This document shows positions 55,627-63,607 of a stretch of 64,000 nt of DNA, one piece after another (position 1 is the stretch's first letter; every line of letters begins with the position of its first letter). Origin of the DNA: Ktedonobacter racemifer DSM 44963. Lineage in GTDB: Bacteria > Chloroflexota > Ktedonobacteria > Ktedonobacterales > Ktedonobacteraceae. Under the pieces are notes generated by a model that was not told where the DNA came from, made no database searches, and saw only the letters and a program-made list of their open reading frames with translations. The position numbers and the translations under genes were made by a program. The stretch covers positions 1,302,001 to 1,366,000 of the forward strand of contig NZ_ADVG01000001.1 of NCBI RefSeq assembly GCF_000178855.1, given 5' to 3'.

Positions 55627-57675
55627 ATGCCCGAAGTACAGCAAAAACAAGATCTTCATGCCTATTTGACCGCGCTAATCAAGCGTGCAGCAGCTGCATA
55701 CATTGAACGCGAGGGAATCGCTTACGACGCCAAACAGCTTCCCATCGACCTGCGTTTCTCAGCCCAATCTAGCTTTGGCGACTACTCTATTCCCGTCATG
55801 CCCTGGGTCAAGAATAAGCTCGGTCGCCCCCCTCTGCAAATCGCGGAGGCGCTGGCAACCTATATTAACGAACTACATGTTCCTGAGCTTGAGAATGTCA
55901 ACGCGACCAAGCCCGGCTTTGTGAATTTCCGCTTGAACCGCGCAGGTGTGGGCCGCAGCATTATCGAGCGTGTGCTCGAAGAGGGTCCCGACTTTGGCCA
56001 GAACGAAGTTGGGCTTAATCAACGCATCATCGTTGAACATACCGCGATCAACACCAATAAGGCCGCGCACGTCGGCCACCTGCGCAACTCCTGCCTGGGC
56101 GATACCGTCGTGCGTATGCTCCGCTCACAGGGCTACCATGTCGAGGCTGAGAACTATATCGACGACTCGGGCGTCCAGGTCGCGGATGTGGTAGTTGGCA
56201 TGCTGCTCCTGCAAAAGGGCGAGCTACAACTGGCCGAAGGCAATGAGCAGCATCCCGACGAGTCGTTTGACTACTATTGCTCACGCATCTATGTGGCCGT
56301 GAACAGGCTCTATGAGCAGAAGGAGTCGGAGCGAGGTATCGCCGCGATTCAGCTACGCCGCCAGGTGCTACACTCCATTGAACATGGCGATGAGCCAGAG
56401 GCTGGCCCCGACTACCCGGCGATGGCCGCTGATCTCTCGCACCAGATCGTGCAAGCTCATCTCAAGACCATGGGACGCCTCAACATCTCCTATGATCTCC
56501 TGACCTGGGAGTCGGCGATTTTGCAGGCCGGACTCTGGCAGCATACCTTCGACTTCTTGCGCAAGCATAACCTGCTCGAAAAGCCTGAGACTGGCCCCGC
56601 CGCTGGCTGCTGGATTCTCCCCTTTGGCGACGGCGAGAGCGATGGCGAGCGCATGAGCGATAAGATTCTGGTGCGTAGCGATGGGACCGCGACCTATACC
56701 GCCAAGGATATCGCCAACCAGCTCTGGAAGTTTGGCCTTACCGACGATCCCGAGTTCAACGTTCAGTTCCACTTCGTGCCCTGGGGCACCCAGCATGATG
56801 GACGCCAGCTCTGGACCATGCGCACACCCAAGGACGCCTTCCATCCCGAGCAAGAGAGTGATCCCAAACGCTTTGGCCATGCCCAGCACGTGGTCAACGT
56901 CATCGATGTGCGCCAGTCCTACCCGCAGCAGGTTGTATACGAAAGCCTGCGCCGCTTAGGTTACACCGAGCAGGCCGAGAATTCAAAGCACCTGGGCTAC
57001 GAGGTCGTCACGCTTTCGGCCGCGACCGCCGCCAGCCTGGGCATCGATACCTCCGATGGCCGCGATTTCTACGCCATGTCGGGACGCAAAGGCATCGAGA
57101 TTAAGGCCGATGACCTGATCAACACAGCGGAACAGCGCATGCGCGAGGTTCGCCACCAGGATGAACGCCCCGAGATCGATGAGAAGACGGCCTCTGTGCT
57201 GGCAGCGTCGGCGATTCGCTACTTCATGATTCGCTTCAACCTGCAACAGATCATCACCCTGGATATAGACGAGGTGCTCCGCCCCAATGGCGATACCGGC
57301 GTCTACCTCCAGTACTCCTACGCACGCTCAAACAGCATCTTGCGCCGTTTGCAGGCCTCTGGCTATACTATTCCTACCAGGCTGAATGGTCTACCAGAAC
57401 AGCTTGAGCAGAGCGAGTGGGAACTGTTGCGGCACATTGATGCCTACCCACGCCGCCTAGCGGAGGCAGCTGAGCAGATGTCGGCCTCGGCACTAGCCGC
57501 ATATGCCTACGACCTGGCAGCTCATATCAGCGATTTCTACGAACATACGCCTCCAATCGTGAAAGAAGAGAACGAACAGATGAAGGCCTTCCGCGCCCTG
57601 CTCGTTCAAGCCACGGTTCAAACAATGAATAATGTTCTGCGCATTCTAGGTTTTGAACCCCTGGAGCGCATCTAG
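55627..57675 (+). CDS. argS: Arginyl-tRNA synthetase, 682 aa
   Basis: The N-terminal Add1 domain (VNATKPGFVNFRLNRAGVG) is followed by the HIGH-type motif in NTNKAAHVGHLRNSCLGDTVVRML, then DSGVQVADV. The KMSKS loop is replaced by MSGRKGIEIKADDL, which is common in ArgRS. The DALR anticodon domain at the C-terminus contains YLQYSYARSNSILRRL. It charges tRNA-Arg. Start could be GTG 55612 or ATG 55627; GAGG lies nine bases before the latter. An MSPAR leader frame precedes it. Confidence 0.93.
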   Translation: MPEVQQKQDLHAYLTALIKRAAAAYIEREGIAYDAKQLPIDLRFSAQSSFGDYSIPVMPWVKNKLGRPPLQIAEALATYINELHVPELENVNATKPGFVNFRLNRAGVGRSIIERVLEEGPDFGQNEVGLNQRIIVEHTAINTNKAAHVGHLRNSCLGDTVVRMLRSQGYHVEAENYIDDSGVQVADVVVGMLLLQKGELQLAEGNEQHPDESFDYYCSRIYVAVNRLYEQKESERGIAAIQLRRQVLHSIEHGDEPEAGPDYPAMAADLSHQIVQAHLKTMGRLNISYDLLTWESAILQAGLWQHTFDFLRKHNLLEKPETGPAAGCWILPFGDGESDGERMSDKILVRSDGTATYTAKDIANQLWKFGLTDDPEFNVQFHFVPWGTQHDGRQLWTMRTPKDAFHPEQESDPKRFGHAQHVVNVIDVRQSYPQQVVYESLRRLGYTEQAENSKHLGYEVVTLSAATAASLGIDTSDGRDFYAMSGRKGIEIKADDLINTAEQRMREVRHQDERPEIDEKTASVLAASAIRYFMIRFNLQQIITLDIDEVLRPNGDTGVYLQYSYARSNSILRRLQASGYTIPTRLNGLPEQLEQSEWELLRHIDAYPRRLAEAAEQMSASALAAYAYDLAAHISDFYEHTPPIVKEENEQMKAFRALLVQATVQTMNNVLRILGFEPLERI

Positions 57676-57696
57676 ACACCACTGCGGAGAGTTACC

Positions 57697-58266
57697 GTGA
57701 AACGTTCTGTTTTATGGTCCCATCTCGGTCAGCCCGGTCTTGAGCACCTCTTCCTCCATGCCCGTGAAGAGGAGGTGCTCGCCGATGGGCAGGCCATTAC
57801 CATGGAACAAGGGATGCCCCTACGCGCCCACTATGTTGTCCGTTGTAACTCCGACTGGCAAGTTACCCAGTTCGATATCGATATTCTGGGACGCTTGCAG
57901 GCTGACCTCCACTTGCGCGCCGATGGGAAAGGAAACTGGTTCTTTGCAGAAGGAGAACCCATCCCAGACCTGGCAGGCTGCATCGATATCGACATCTCCA
58001 TCTCCCCTTTTACCAATACGCTGCCCATTCGTCGCCTACAACTGGCAGTCGATGAGTCAAAGGAAATCCTGGTAGCGTATGTCGCCCTGCCTGACATGCA
58101 GGTCACACCTATTCGCCAGCGCTATACCTGTTTGAGCGATCTTCCAGGCGAGCGCGTCTACCGCTATGAGTCGCTGGATAGCGAGTTCAGCACCGAGATC
58201 ACAATTGATGACGACGGCCTCGTCATTAACTACCCACATCTCTTTGAGCAACTCTCCGTCTGCTAA
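57697..58266 (+). CDS. Putative glycolipid-binding protein, 189 aa
   Basis: Resembles the DUF1089/glycolipid-binding family: the pattern of strands HYVVRCNSDWQVTQFDI, DLAGCIDIDISISPFTNTLPIRRL and VAYVALPDMQVTPIRQRYTCL (here in short form IDIDISISPFTNTLPIRRL) is typical. GGAGA lies seven bases before the GTG start. It is 21 bases after argS and likely co-transcribed. Confidence 0.75.
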   Translation: MKRSVLWSHLGQPGLEHLFLHAREEEVLADGQAITMEQGMPLRAHYVVRCNSDWQVTQFDIDILGRLQADLHLRADGKGNWFFAEGEPIPDLAGCIDIDISISPFTNTLPIRRLQLAVDESKEILVAYVALPDMQVTPIRQRYTCLSDLPGERVYRYESLDSEFSTEITIDDDGLVINYPHLFEQLSVC

Positions 58267-58298
58267 TCGAGATCACTAATCAGACGTCTTTTATTCAT

Positions 58299-58355
58299 GA
58301 GCGTAGCAAGTATCGCATGGACCATTAGGAACATCATGCGATACTCACTACGCTC
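58299..58355 (+). terminator. 21-bp hairpin after the glycolipid-binding gene
   Basis: Arms 58299-58319 and 58335-58355 pair with two mismatches. It lies 33 bases past the stop. Confidence 0.65.
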
Positions 58356-58426
58356 ACGCGGCATTCTCTACAAAATTTTTTGTGGCAAGTGTGGCAACCT
58401 CCACGTTGCCTTTGAGGGATCAAAAA

Positions 58427-58813
58427 ATGCAAGGCGAGACAACGAACTTTCCCAATGAGATGCATACCATCGAAGACTTTCAGGCCTTTCACCGTTGGCT
58501 GGATGCCCAGAAAGGCTTCGCGACTGACATCTTCTTAAATATGACGATGTTAAGTGGAGAGATTGGTGAAGTCGCACAGGTACTGAAGCAGGTCTATTTC
58601 ATGATCGATCCTGCCCACACGAATCAAGAAGTAAAAACACTTGAGGAGGCCCTGACTATCCATCGTGAAAACCTGGGCCAGGAGCTAGCCGATTGCCTGG
58701 CCTACATTTTTAAACTAGCCAACTATACCGGCGTCGATCTACAACAGGCCTACCTGGAGAAAATGGCCAAGAATCTGCATCGTACCTGGAAGTATAAAGC
58801 AGAAGAAGAATGA
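58427..58813 (+). CDS. MazG-like NTP pyrophosphohydrolase, 128 aa
   Basis: MTMLSGEIGEVAQVLKQV supplies the first acidic metal-binding pair, and GQELADCLAYIFKLANYTGVDLQQAYLEKMAKN the second (given here as ELADCLAYIF and AYLEKMAKN). Such proteins cleave NTPs to NMPs. A basic upstream stretch is open in frame, but GAGGGATC before ATG 58427 marks the start. The stop codon lies within a perfect hairpin. Confidence 0.85.
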   Translation: MQGETTNFPNEMHTIEDFQAFHRWLDAQKGFATDIFLNMTMLSGEIGEVAQVLKQVYFMIDPAHTNQEVKTLEEALTIHRENLGQELADCLAYIFKLANYTGVDLQQAYLEKMAKNLHRTWKYKAEEE

Positions 58814-58870
58814 GAGAATGGGCATGATTTGTGGGCATTCGTCCACAAATCATGCCCATTCTCTCATTCT
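58807..58870 (+). terminator. 28-bp perfect hairpin across the mazG-like stop
   Basis: Arms 58807-58834 and 58843-58870 pair exactly. The first arm contains the stop codon (58811-58813), so the mRNA's last codons are part of the structure. Confidence 0.88.
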
Positions 58871-58916
58871 TGGGAGCGCCGCAGGCGCTCCCGGTCAGGC
58901 GTCAGAGCCGAAACAA

Positions 58917-59756
58917 CTAATCCTTCTTCTGACGGGCGGCGTTGATCTGGTCGCGTGTGCGCCGGGCCTCTGCTGCCGCGGCCTGGGCAAAGTCTTCGCC
59001 CTCGCTGGCGTAGAGAATGGCACGCGAGGAAGAGATAATCGCAAGCTCACCCTGCGCGTCCACACCCGCCTGGACCGCCGCCTCCAGGTCGCCTCCCTGC
59101 GCACCAATGCCCGGAATCAGAATTGGCATCTGGGCACAGATAGCGCGAATCTGACGCAGTTCCTCGGGATAGGTCGCCCCAACCACCAGCCCGCAGTTGC
59201 CCGCAGTATTCCAGGACTGAACGAGCTGAGCGACAACTTCATAGAGGTGACGCAGTGTCCCGCCCTCATCCTGCACGCGCAGATCTTGAATGTCGCGCGC
59301 CCCCGGATTGGAGGTACGGCACAGCAGGAGCGTACCCTTGTCGCGATACTCCAGAAAGGGAGCCACGCTATCACGACCCATATAGGGATTGATCGTCACG
59401 GCATCGCAGCCATAGGTCTCAAAAAAGGTTTTCGCATACGCGCGCGCGGTATTGCCGATATCGCCGCGCTTGGCGTCCGCGATCACAGGAATATGAGCGG
59501 GTACAGCCTGGACTACTTCCTGGAACACCTGGAGGCCTGCCGGCCCCAGGACCTCAAAGAAGGCCAGGTTCGGCTTAAAGGCGCACGCATATGGGGCCGT
59601 CGCCGCGATAATGTCCTGACAGAAACGCACAATCGCACTCATCACCGGCTCCTGGCGTAGCGAAGCAGGCAAGCGTCCAGGCTCGGGATCCAGTCCAACA
59701 CAGAGCAGGCTTTCCTGTCGGCGTGAGGCGGTTAGAAGCTTCTCGACAAAGTTCAT
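58917..59756 (-). CDS. pyrF: Orotidine 5'-phosphate decarboxylase (type 2), 279 aa
   Basis: FVEKLLTASRRQESLLCVGLDPEPGRLP opens the type 2 form. VIADAKRGDIGNTARAYAKTFFE carries the catalytic Lys-Asp array, and FLEYRDKGTLLLCRTSNPGA and GLVVGATYPEEL the phosphate sites. It makes UMP in pyrimidine synthesis. GAGGG lies before the ATG. Its own upstream region now begins with the right end of an IS605-type element, which separates it from pyrE. Confidence 0.95.
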   Translation of the reverse strand: MNFVEKLLTASRRQESLLCVGLDPEPGRLPASLRQEPVMSAIVRFCQDIIAATAPYACAFKPNLAFFEVLGPAGLQVFQEVVQAVPAHIPVIADAKRGDIGNTARAYAKTFFETYGCDAVTINPYMGRDSVAPFLEYRDKGTLLLCRTSNPGARDIQDLRVQDEGGTLRHLYEVVAQLVQSWNTAGNCGLVVGATYPEELRQIRAICAQMPILIPGIGAQGGDLEAAVQAGVDAQGELAIISSSRAILYASEGEDFAQAAAAEARRTRDQINAARQKKD

Positions 59757-59825
59757 CTTTTTACCCTCTTCTATGAATTGACATCCTCCCCATGGCTAAA
59801 AGCCAGGGGATTCCTAGAGTCACCT

Positions 59826-60962
59826 CTAGGGTTTCCTGCTTCGCTGAGTCTTGCCAGAACGAGACGAAACCCGTCCTGGTCTTATGGACTCTCCACAGGC
59901 GAGGACCGTGAGCCCCACGGTCACAATATTCTTGGCAGCGTTGATATCGCGGTCATGATGGACACCACATTCAGGACAATCCCATTGGCGAATATCAAGC
60001 GGTAAGGAGGTGAGAATATGACCACACTCGAAACACCGTTTACTGGAGGGATACCACTTGTCGATCTTGACAAGATTTCGACCATACCAGTCTGCCTTGT
60101 ATTCGAGCTGAGACACAAACTCACTCCATCCCACATCGCTGATCGCTTTGCTCAGGGTTGGGTGCTTGACCATATTTTTGACCTGCAAACTCTCCACGCA
60201 CATCGTTTGGTTTTCACGAATCAGGCGGGTAGAGAGCTTGTGCAGGAAGTCACGGCGACGATCAGCGATACGAGCATGAATGCGTGCGACCTTGAGACGC
60301 GCCTTGTCTCGATTTTTCGAGCCCTTTTTCTTCTTGGCATGGCGGCGTTGAGCTTTCGCCAGGTTCTTTTCGTCCTTGTGAAAGAATCTGGGATTGCCTA
60401 CTACTTCACCCGTCGAGAGAACCACAAAGGACTTCAAGCCAAGATCAGCACCAATCGCCTTCTCATTGCAAGGCAGATGGGCAATTTCCTCTTCCACAAG
60501 GAGACTGATGAAGTAGCGATCAGCGCAATCTTTGGTGATAGTGACGCTCGAAGGAATGGCCTCGTTTGGCAGAGGACGCGACCACACGATCTGGAGAGGC
60601 TCGCTCATCTTGGCAAGCGTAAGAGAGCCATTGCGCCAGGTGAAAGCATTGGCTGTATACGTGGCGGATTGGGTATTTCGCTTTTTGTGGAAGGTCGGGT
60701 ATTTGGCACGACCTTCAAAGAAGTTGAGAAACGCTTTGTCCAGGTGGCGAAGAGCCTGCTGCAATGGCACACTGGAAACCTCGTTCAACCAGTGCGTCTC
60801 TTCTTGCTTTTTCAAGTCAGTTAACAGGATACTTAACTCTTTGTAGTAGAGTCGCTGATGGTCTTTGTAATAGGCATCCGTTTTCTTGCGCAAGGCCCAG
60901 TTATAGACGAAGCGACAACACCCAAAGGTCTGAGCAAGCATCTGTTGCTGTTGTGGTGTGGG
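59826..60962 (-). CDS. tnpB: tnpB exon 2 (codons after the intron)
   Basis: It encodes almost all of TnpB: PTPQQQQMLAQTFGCCRFVYN, then IGADLGLKSFVVLSTG (Asp), VESLQVKNMVKHPTL (Glu), the zinc ribbon CFECGHILTS and CPECGVHHDRDINAAKNIV with the last catalytic Asp. If the intron is spliced out, exon 1 restores the usual N-terminus and the protein is 390 residues. Unspliced, an ATG within the intron's domain VI (60977) could start a shorter but nearly complete protein. Confidence 0.88.
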   Translation of the reverse strand, partial: PTPQQQQMLAQTFGCCRFVYNWALRKKTDAYYKDHQRLYYKELSILLTDLKKQEETHWLNEVSSVPLQQALRHLDKAFLNFFEGRAKYPTFHKKRNTQSATYTANAFTWRNGSLTLAKMSEPLQIVWSRPLPNEAIPSSVTITKDCADRYFISLLVEEEIAHLPCNEKAIGADLGLKSFVVLSTGEVVGNPRFFHKDEKNLAKAQRRHAKKKKGSKNRDKARLKVARIHARIADRRRDFLHKLSTRLIRENQTMCVESLQVKNMVKHPTLSKAISDVGWSEFVSQLEYKADWYGRNLVKIDKWYPSSKRCFECGHILTSLPLDIRQWDCPECGVHHDRDINAAKNIVTVGLTVLACGESIRPGRVSSRSGKTQRSRKP

Positions 60963-60998
60963 ATAAACTAAGCGCATGGGTCGCCCCATCCGCTCGTC
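60963..60998 (-). ncRNA. Group II intron domain VI
   Basis: The GAGCG/CGCUU stem is closed by the GCGA-type hairpin (AUGGG/CCCAU). The A in CUUAGUU is unpaired between it and the outer GAC/GUU pairing, seven bases before the 3' end; this fits the branch-point adenosine. The 3' end is AU. Confidence 0.75.
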
Positions 60999-62773
60999 TG
61001 CAAAACCGAGCATGAAGATTTCTCTTCACTCGGCTCCTCAATCATATGGCCCTTGTTATGGGTACCATGTCTTTGGTCGTGGCAATGTCGGTGGAGAGCA
61101 CACTTGTTACTCAGTTCCTCTCCTCCTCCCTCACTTTTAGGAGTGATGTGGTCTATCTCGATTTGATCTCCTTCGCGGAACTGCAAATCGCACCATCTAC
61201 ACTTGCCTTGCTGCTTCAGAAGCAGCATCGCCAGTGTTCCTCTCGTTGTTGGGTGGTTTTTCAGTCGTTGGCTCCAATACATGAGGTTTCCGTCATAGGG
61301 GCTGGCAGCACCTTTTACTTTGACATGTCGTTGGATCTTCGTCGCATCATGCCTTCTCAGGTCATAATCTTCGGAGGTTGCAAAGATGCTGTATTGGCCT
61401 TCGCCTCTCTTCCAGTACCTTTGCCTAATCCAATGTCTGTTTTTGTTTGGGTGCCTACGAATTGCCCACGACCATAGCTGTTGCTGAAGAATGTAGTCAC
61501 ATCTACTGTACTCAGCCTTGGAGCAGACTGTTCTGTAGTAGTTGGACCATCCCCTGATGATGGCAGAAAGTTCCTTAATCAGTTGGCCTTGCGGCGCTGA
61601 TCTCCGTTTGTTGATTTGCTGCTTCATCTGGGCTATGTGTCGTTTGACGGCTTCTTTGCTCGGTTTGATGATCGTTTTGAAGCCAAGCGGAGTGCCTTGT
61701 GAGTTTGTCCCTGTACGGTTCTTTCCTACCGGATATTGCCGGATGGAAAATCCTAGAAACTCGAATCCCACATTTCCTTCATAGGGTGTGAGCGTGTGGC
61801 TTATTCTCGTTTTACTTGGCTTCAGTTCCAGTCCCATGTCCCTTAACCAGTCATTGATTCTTGTTTTCACTTCAAGGATGGTTTCTAGCGTTGAATGAAA
61901 GACCACTAGATCATCGGCGTATCGTACCATTTGGGGTTTATCCCTTGTGGTCCTCTTTACGCCTTTGAGAGCCTCTTCCAGCCCGTACAACGCTATATTC
62001 ATGAGTAAAGGAGAGACAACGCCACCCTGCGGGGTTCCGCTGGTTGTAGGTGTGAATTCCCCCTCTGTCATGACTCCCGATTTGAGCCAGGCCTGGACGG
62101 CCTGTCTCAGACGTGGATAGGTCTGAAGTTTTTTCAAGAGTGCTGTCTGGTCAATGTTATCGAAACAGCCCCGGATGTCAGCGTCAAGGACATATTTTGC
62201 CTTTTTTCCGATATCCAGAAAGATTGCTGCGATAGCATCGTGACAGGATCGTCCAGGGCGAAAACCATAGCTGTTCACCTCAAAGCGAGCTTCCCATTCT
62301 GGTTCGAGCGCGGATTTCACAAGACATTGTCGTCCGCGCTCATACATCGTAGGAATCCCTAAAGGCCGTTGTTCGTTTTTTCCAGGCTTGGGGATAAATA
62401 CCCTTCGGACTGGTTTTACTTTCTGCGGCCATTGTTTGGGATGAATGAGCGATGCCACCTGTCGCCTCTGTTGAGGTTTCAAGTTCTTCACTCCATCAAC
62501 CCCCGCTGTTTTCTTGCCCTGGTTATCCTGTGAGACGCGGCGTACAGCAAGAAGCCTTGCTGCTTCCGATTTCATCAAGAGCTTTTGAAGTTTTTGGACT
62601 GCACGTTGATTGCCACGTTGACTGGCTCGGTAGATTCTCTTTTGGATGCGGTAGACATGCTGCTCAAACTTGCGCCAGGGCAACTTGTTCCAAGCCTCAC
62701 TCTCAGGGTCAATTTTCTTCTTGATCCTGGGTGCTTTCCTATTTGCTATCGTACTTGATCTTCTACTTTCCAT
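60968..62773 (-). CDS. ltrA: Group II intron RT-maturase with HNH endonuclease, 601 aa
   Basis: The RT is complete: RRVFIPKPGKNEQRPLGIPT, SYGFRPGRSCHDAI, GTPQGGVVSPLLMNIALYGLE and the catalytic YADDLVVF. The maturase domain X follows, then the HNH endonuclease: CRWCDLQF, IEIDHITPKSEGGGEELSN and LHRHCHDQRH. The frame runs on through domains V and VI and ends six bases before the 3' splice site. It catalyses intron splicing and retrohoming into unspliced DNA. Confidence 0.92.
   Translation of the reverse strand: MESRRSSTIANRKAPRIKKKIDPESEAWNKLPWRKFEQHVYRIQKRIYRASQRGNQRAVQKLQKLLMKSEAARLLAVRRVSQDNQGKKTAGVDGVKNLKPQQRRQVASLIHPKQWPQKVKPVRRVFIPKPGKNEQRPLGIPTMYERGRQCLVKSALEPEWEARFEVNSYGFRPGRSCHDAIAAIFLDIGKKAKYVLDADIRGCFDNIDQTALLKKLQTYPRLRQAVQAWLKSGVMTEGEFTPTTSGTPQGGVVSPLLMNIALYGLEEALKGVKRTTRDKPQMVRYADDLVVFHSTLETILEVKTRINDWLRDMGLELKPSKTRISHTLTPYEGNVGFEFLGFSIRQYPVGKNRTGTNSQGTPLGFKTIIKPSKEAVKRHIAQMKQQINKRRSAPQGQLIKELSAIIRGWSNYYRTVCSKAEYSRCDYILQQQLWSWAIRRHPNKNRHWIRQRYWKRGEGQYSIFATSEDYDLRRHDATKIQRHVKVKGAASPYDGNLMYWSQRLKNHPTTRGTLAMLLLKQQGKCRWCDLQFREGDQIEIDHITPKSEGGGEELSNKCALHRHCHDQRHGTHNKGHMIEEPSEEKSSCSVLQTSGWGDPCA
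61003..61036 (-). ncRNA. Group II intron catalytic domain V
   Basis: 34 bases, starting GAGCCG and ending GGUUU, with a two-base bulge (UG), a second stem of six pairs and a GAAA tetraloop: exactly the domain V shape. The AGC triad is at positions 2-4. Confidence 0.92.
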
Positions 62774-63345
62774 ACAACTGTGTCCACGTCAGCCTATCCT
62801 CTCGCTTTCCGAGAGGCATTCGCTTCTTGGACAATCCTTCCGTCGTGCTGCTTGCGGTTGGCACCTGCTCATGGTATCGACCCCCATGAGAGCAAACACG
62901 CGGTTACTCCGTTCCGTTGCTCTGTTTTTCGCTACCGTAGGTGTGCATTCTCCACCGGAGTCCTGACAGATAGGCAATGGAGCTGTACCATCTCCATTGT
63001 GTACTCGACTCGTTCCCGTTTTGGGCTGGCTTGTTATCCTGCGTAAGCCAGTTTTCCGTAACGATGGTTCAGTCATGCATTCGTTTTATCTGCCTTGTTA
63101 GACAGGCTTCTCACCGTAGTAGCCAGCTAGAAGGTGTCCTCATATCAGGTTTATGAGGCATCCCCCGTTTCATCCCGCTTCACTGATTGAGGGCCAGTCG
63201 CTACAGTGGGGATGATGCTATCCATTCCTATCGAATGAGAGAGGAATTGCGCCTCTCGTCAGAGAAACAGTTGTCAGTGTCTTTCAAAAAAAACACCGCT
63301 GCTCGTCCCCCATTTATCATGGTTTGGAGCAAAACGGGTCGCACG

Positions 63346-63381
63346 ATACACCCGATACTTGAAAGCGCGTTTCTGTTTCAT
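63346..63381 (-). CDS. tnpB: tnpB exon 1
   Basis: Twelve codons, MKQKRAFKYRVY, are the standard start of a TnpB protein (basic, then RxYPT). Joined to exon 2 at TAT/CCC they give RVYPTPQQQQ in frame. No strong ribosome site lies before the ATG. Confidence 0.82.
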
Positions 63382-63607
63382 ACGTTACATTGTAGCAGTT
63401 ACAGTGTAAAAAGGCAATACGTCTTCCCACCCTATCCACCCCAAAAAGGAACGCGCCATTCATTCCCATGTTTGCGCAACAGGGGTCTTCTGGCGCGGTT
63501 TGATAACCTGATCGGCGGATACGTGGTATTGTAGGGTCCATGCTTGCATGGACATGCTCCCACGAGATCCGCACCCTCAGCGCTTGAAGTCCAAGCCAGC
63601 TTGGCCC

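Larger units (their letters stand above)
60962..63344 (-). other. Group II intron (about 2383 nt, ends within 1 nt)
   Basis: It starts GTGCG at 63344, the group II 5' consensus, and ends in a well-formed domain VI. The exact ends are ambiguous by one base because a C lies at both junctions: 63344-60962 or 63345-60963. Domain V is at 61003-61036. A candidate EBS1 (GUACAC, 62999-63004) would pair with the last six bases of exon 1 (GTGTAT, one wobble). It carries its own RT-HNH protein, and is on the same strand as tnpB. Confidence 0.88.
59778..63430 (-). mobile_element. IS605-type element carrying tnpB with a group II intron
   Basis: The right end is the hairpin CCCCTGGCT/AGCCATGGGG at about 59787-59809, of the usual tnpB right-end kind, 22 bases upstream of pyrF. 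The left end lies somewhere beyond 63381, not resolved. There is no tnpA. Inside, tnpB is split into two exons by a 2.4-kb intron. Confidence 0.75.
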
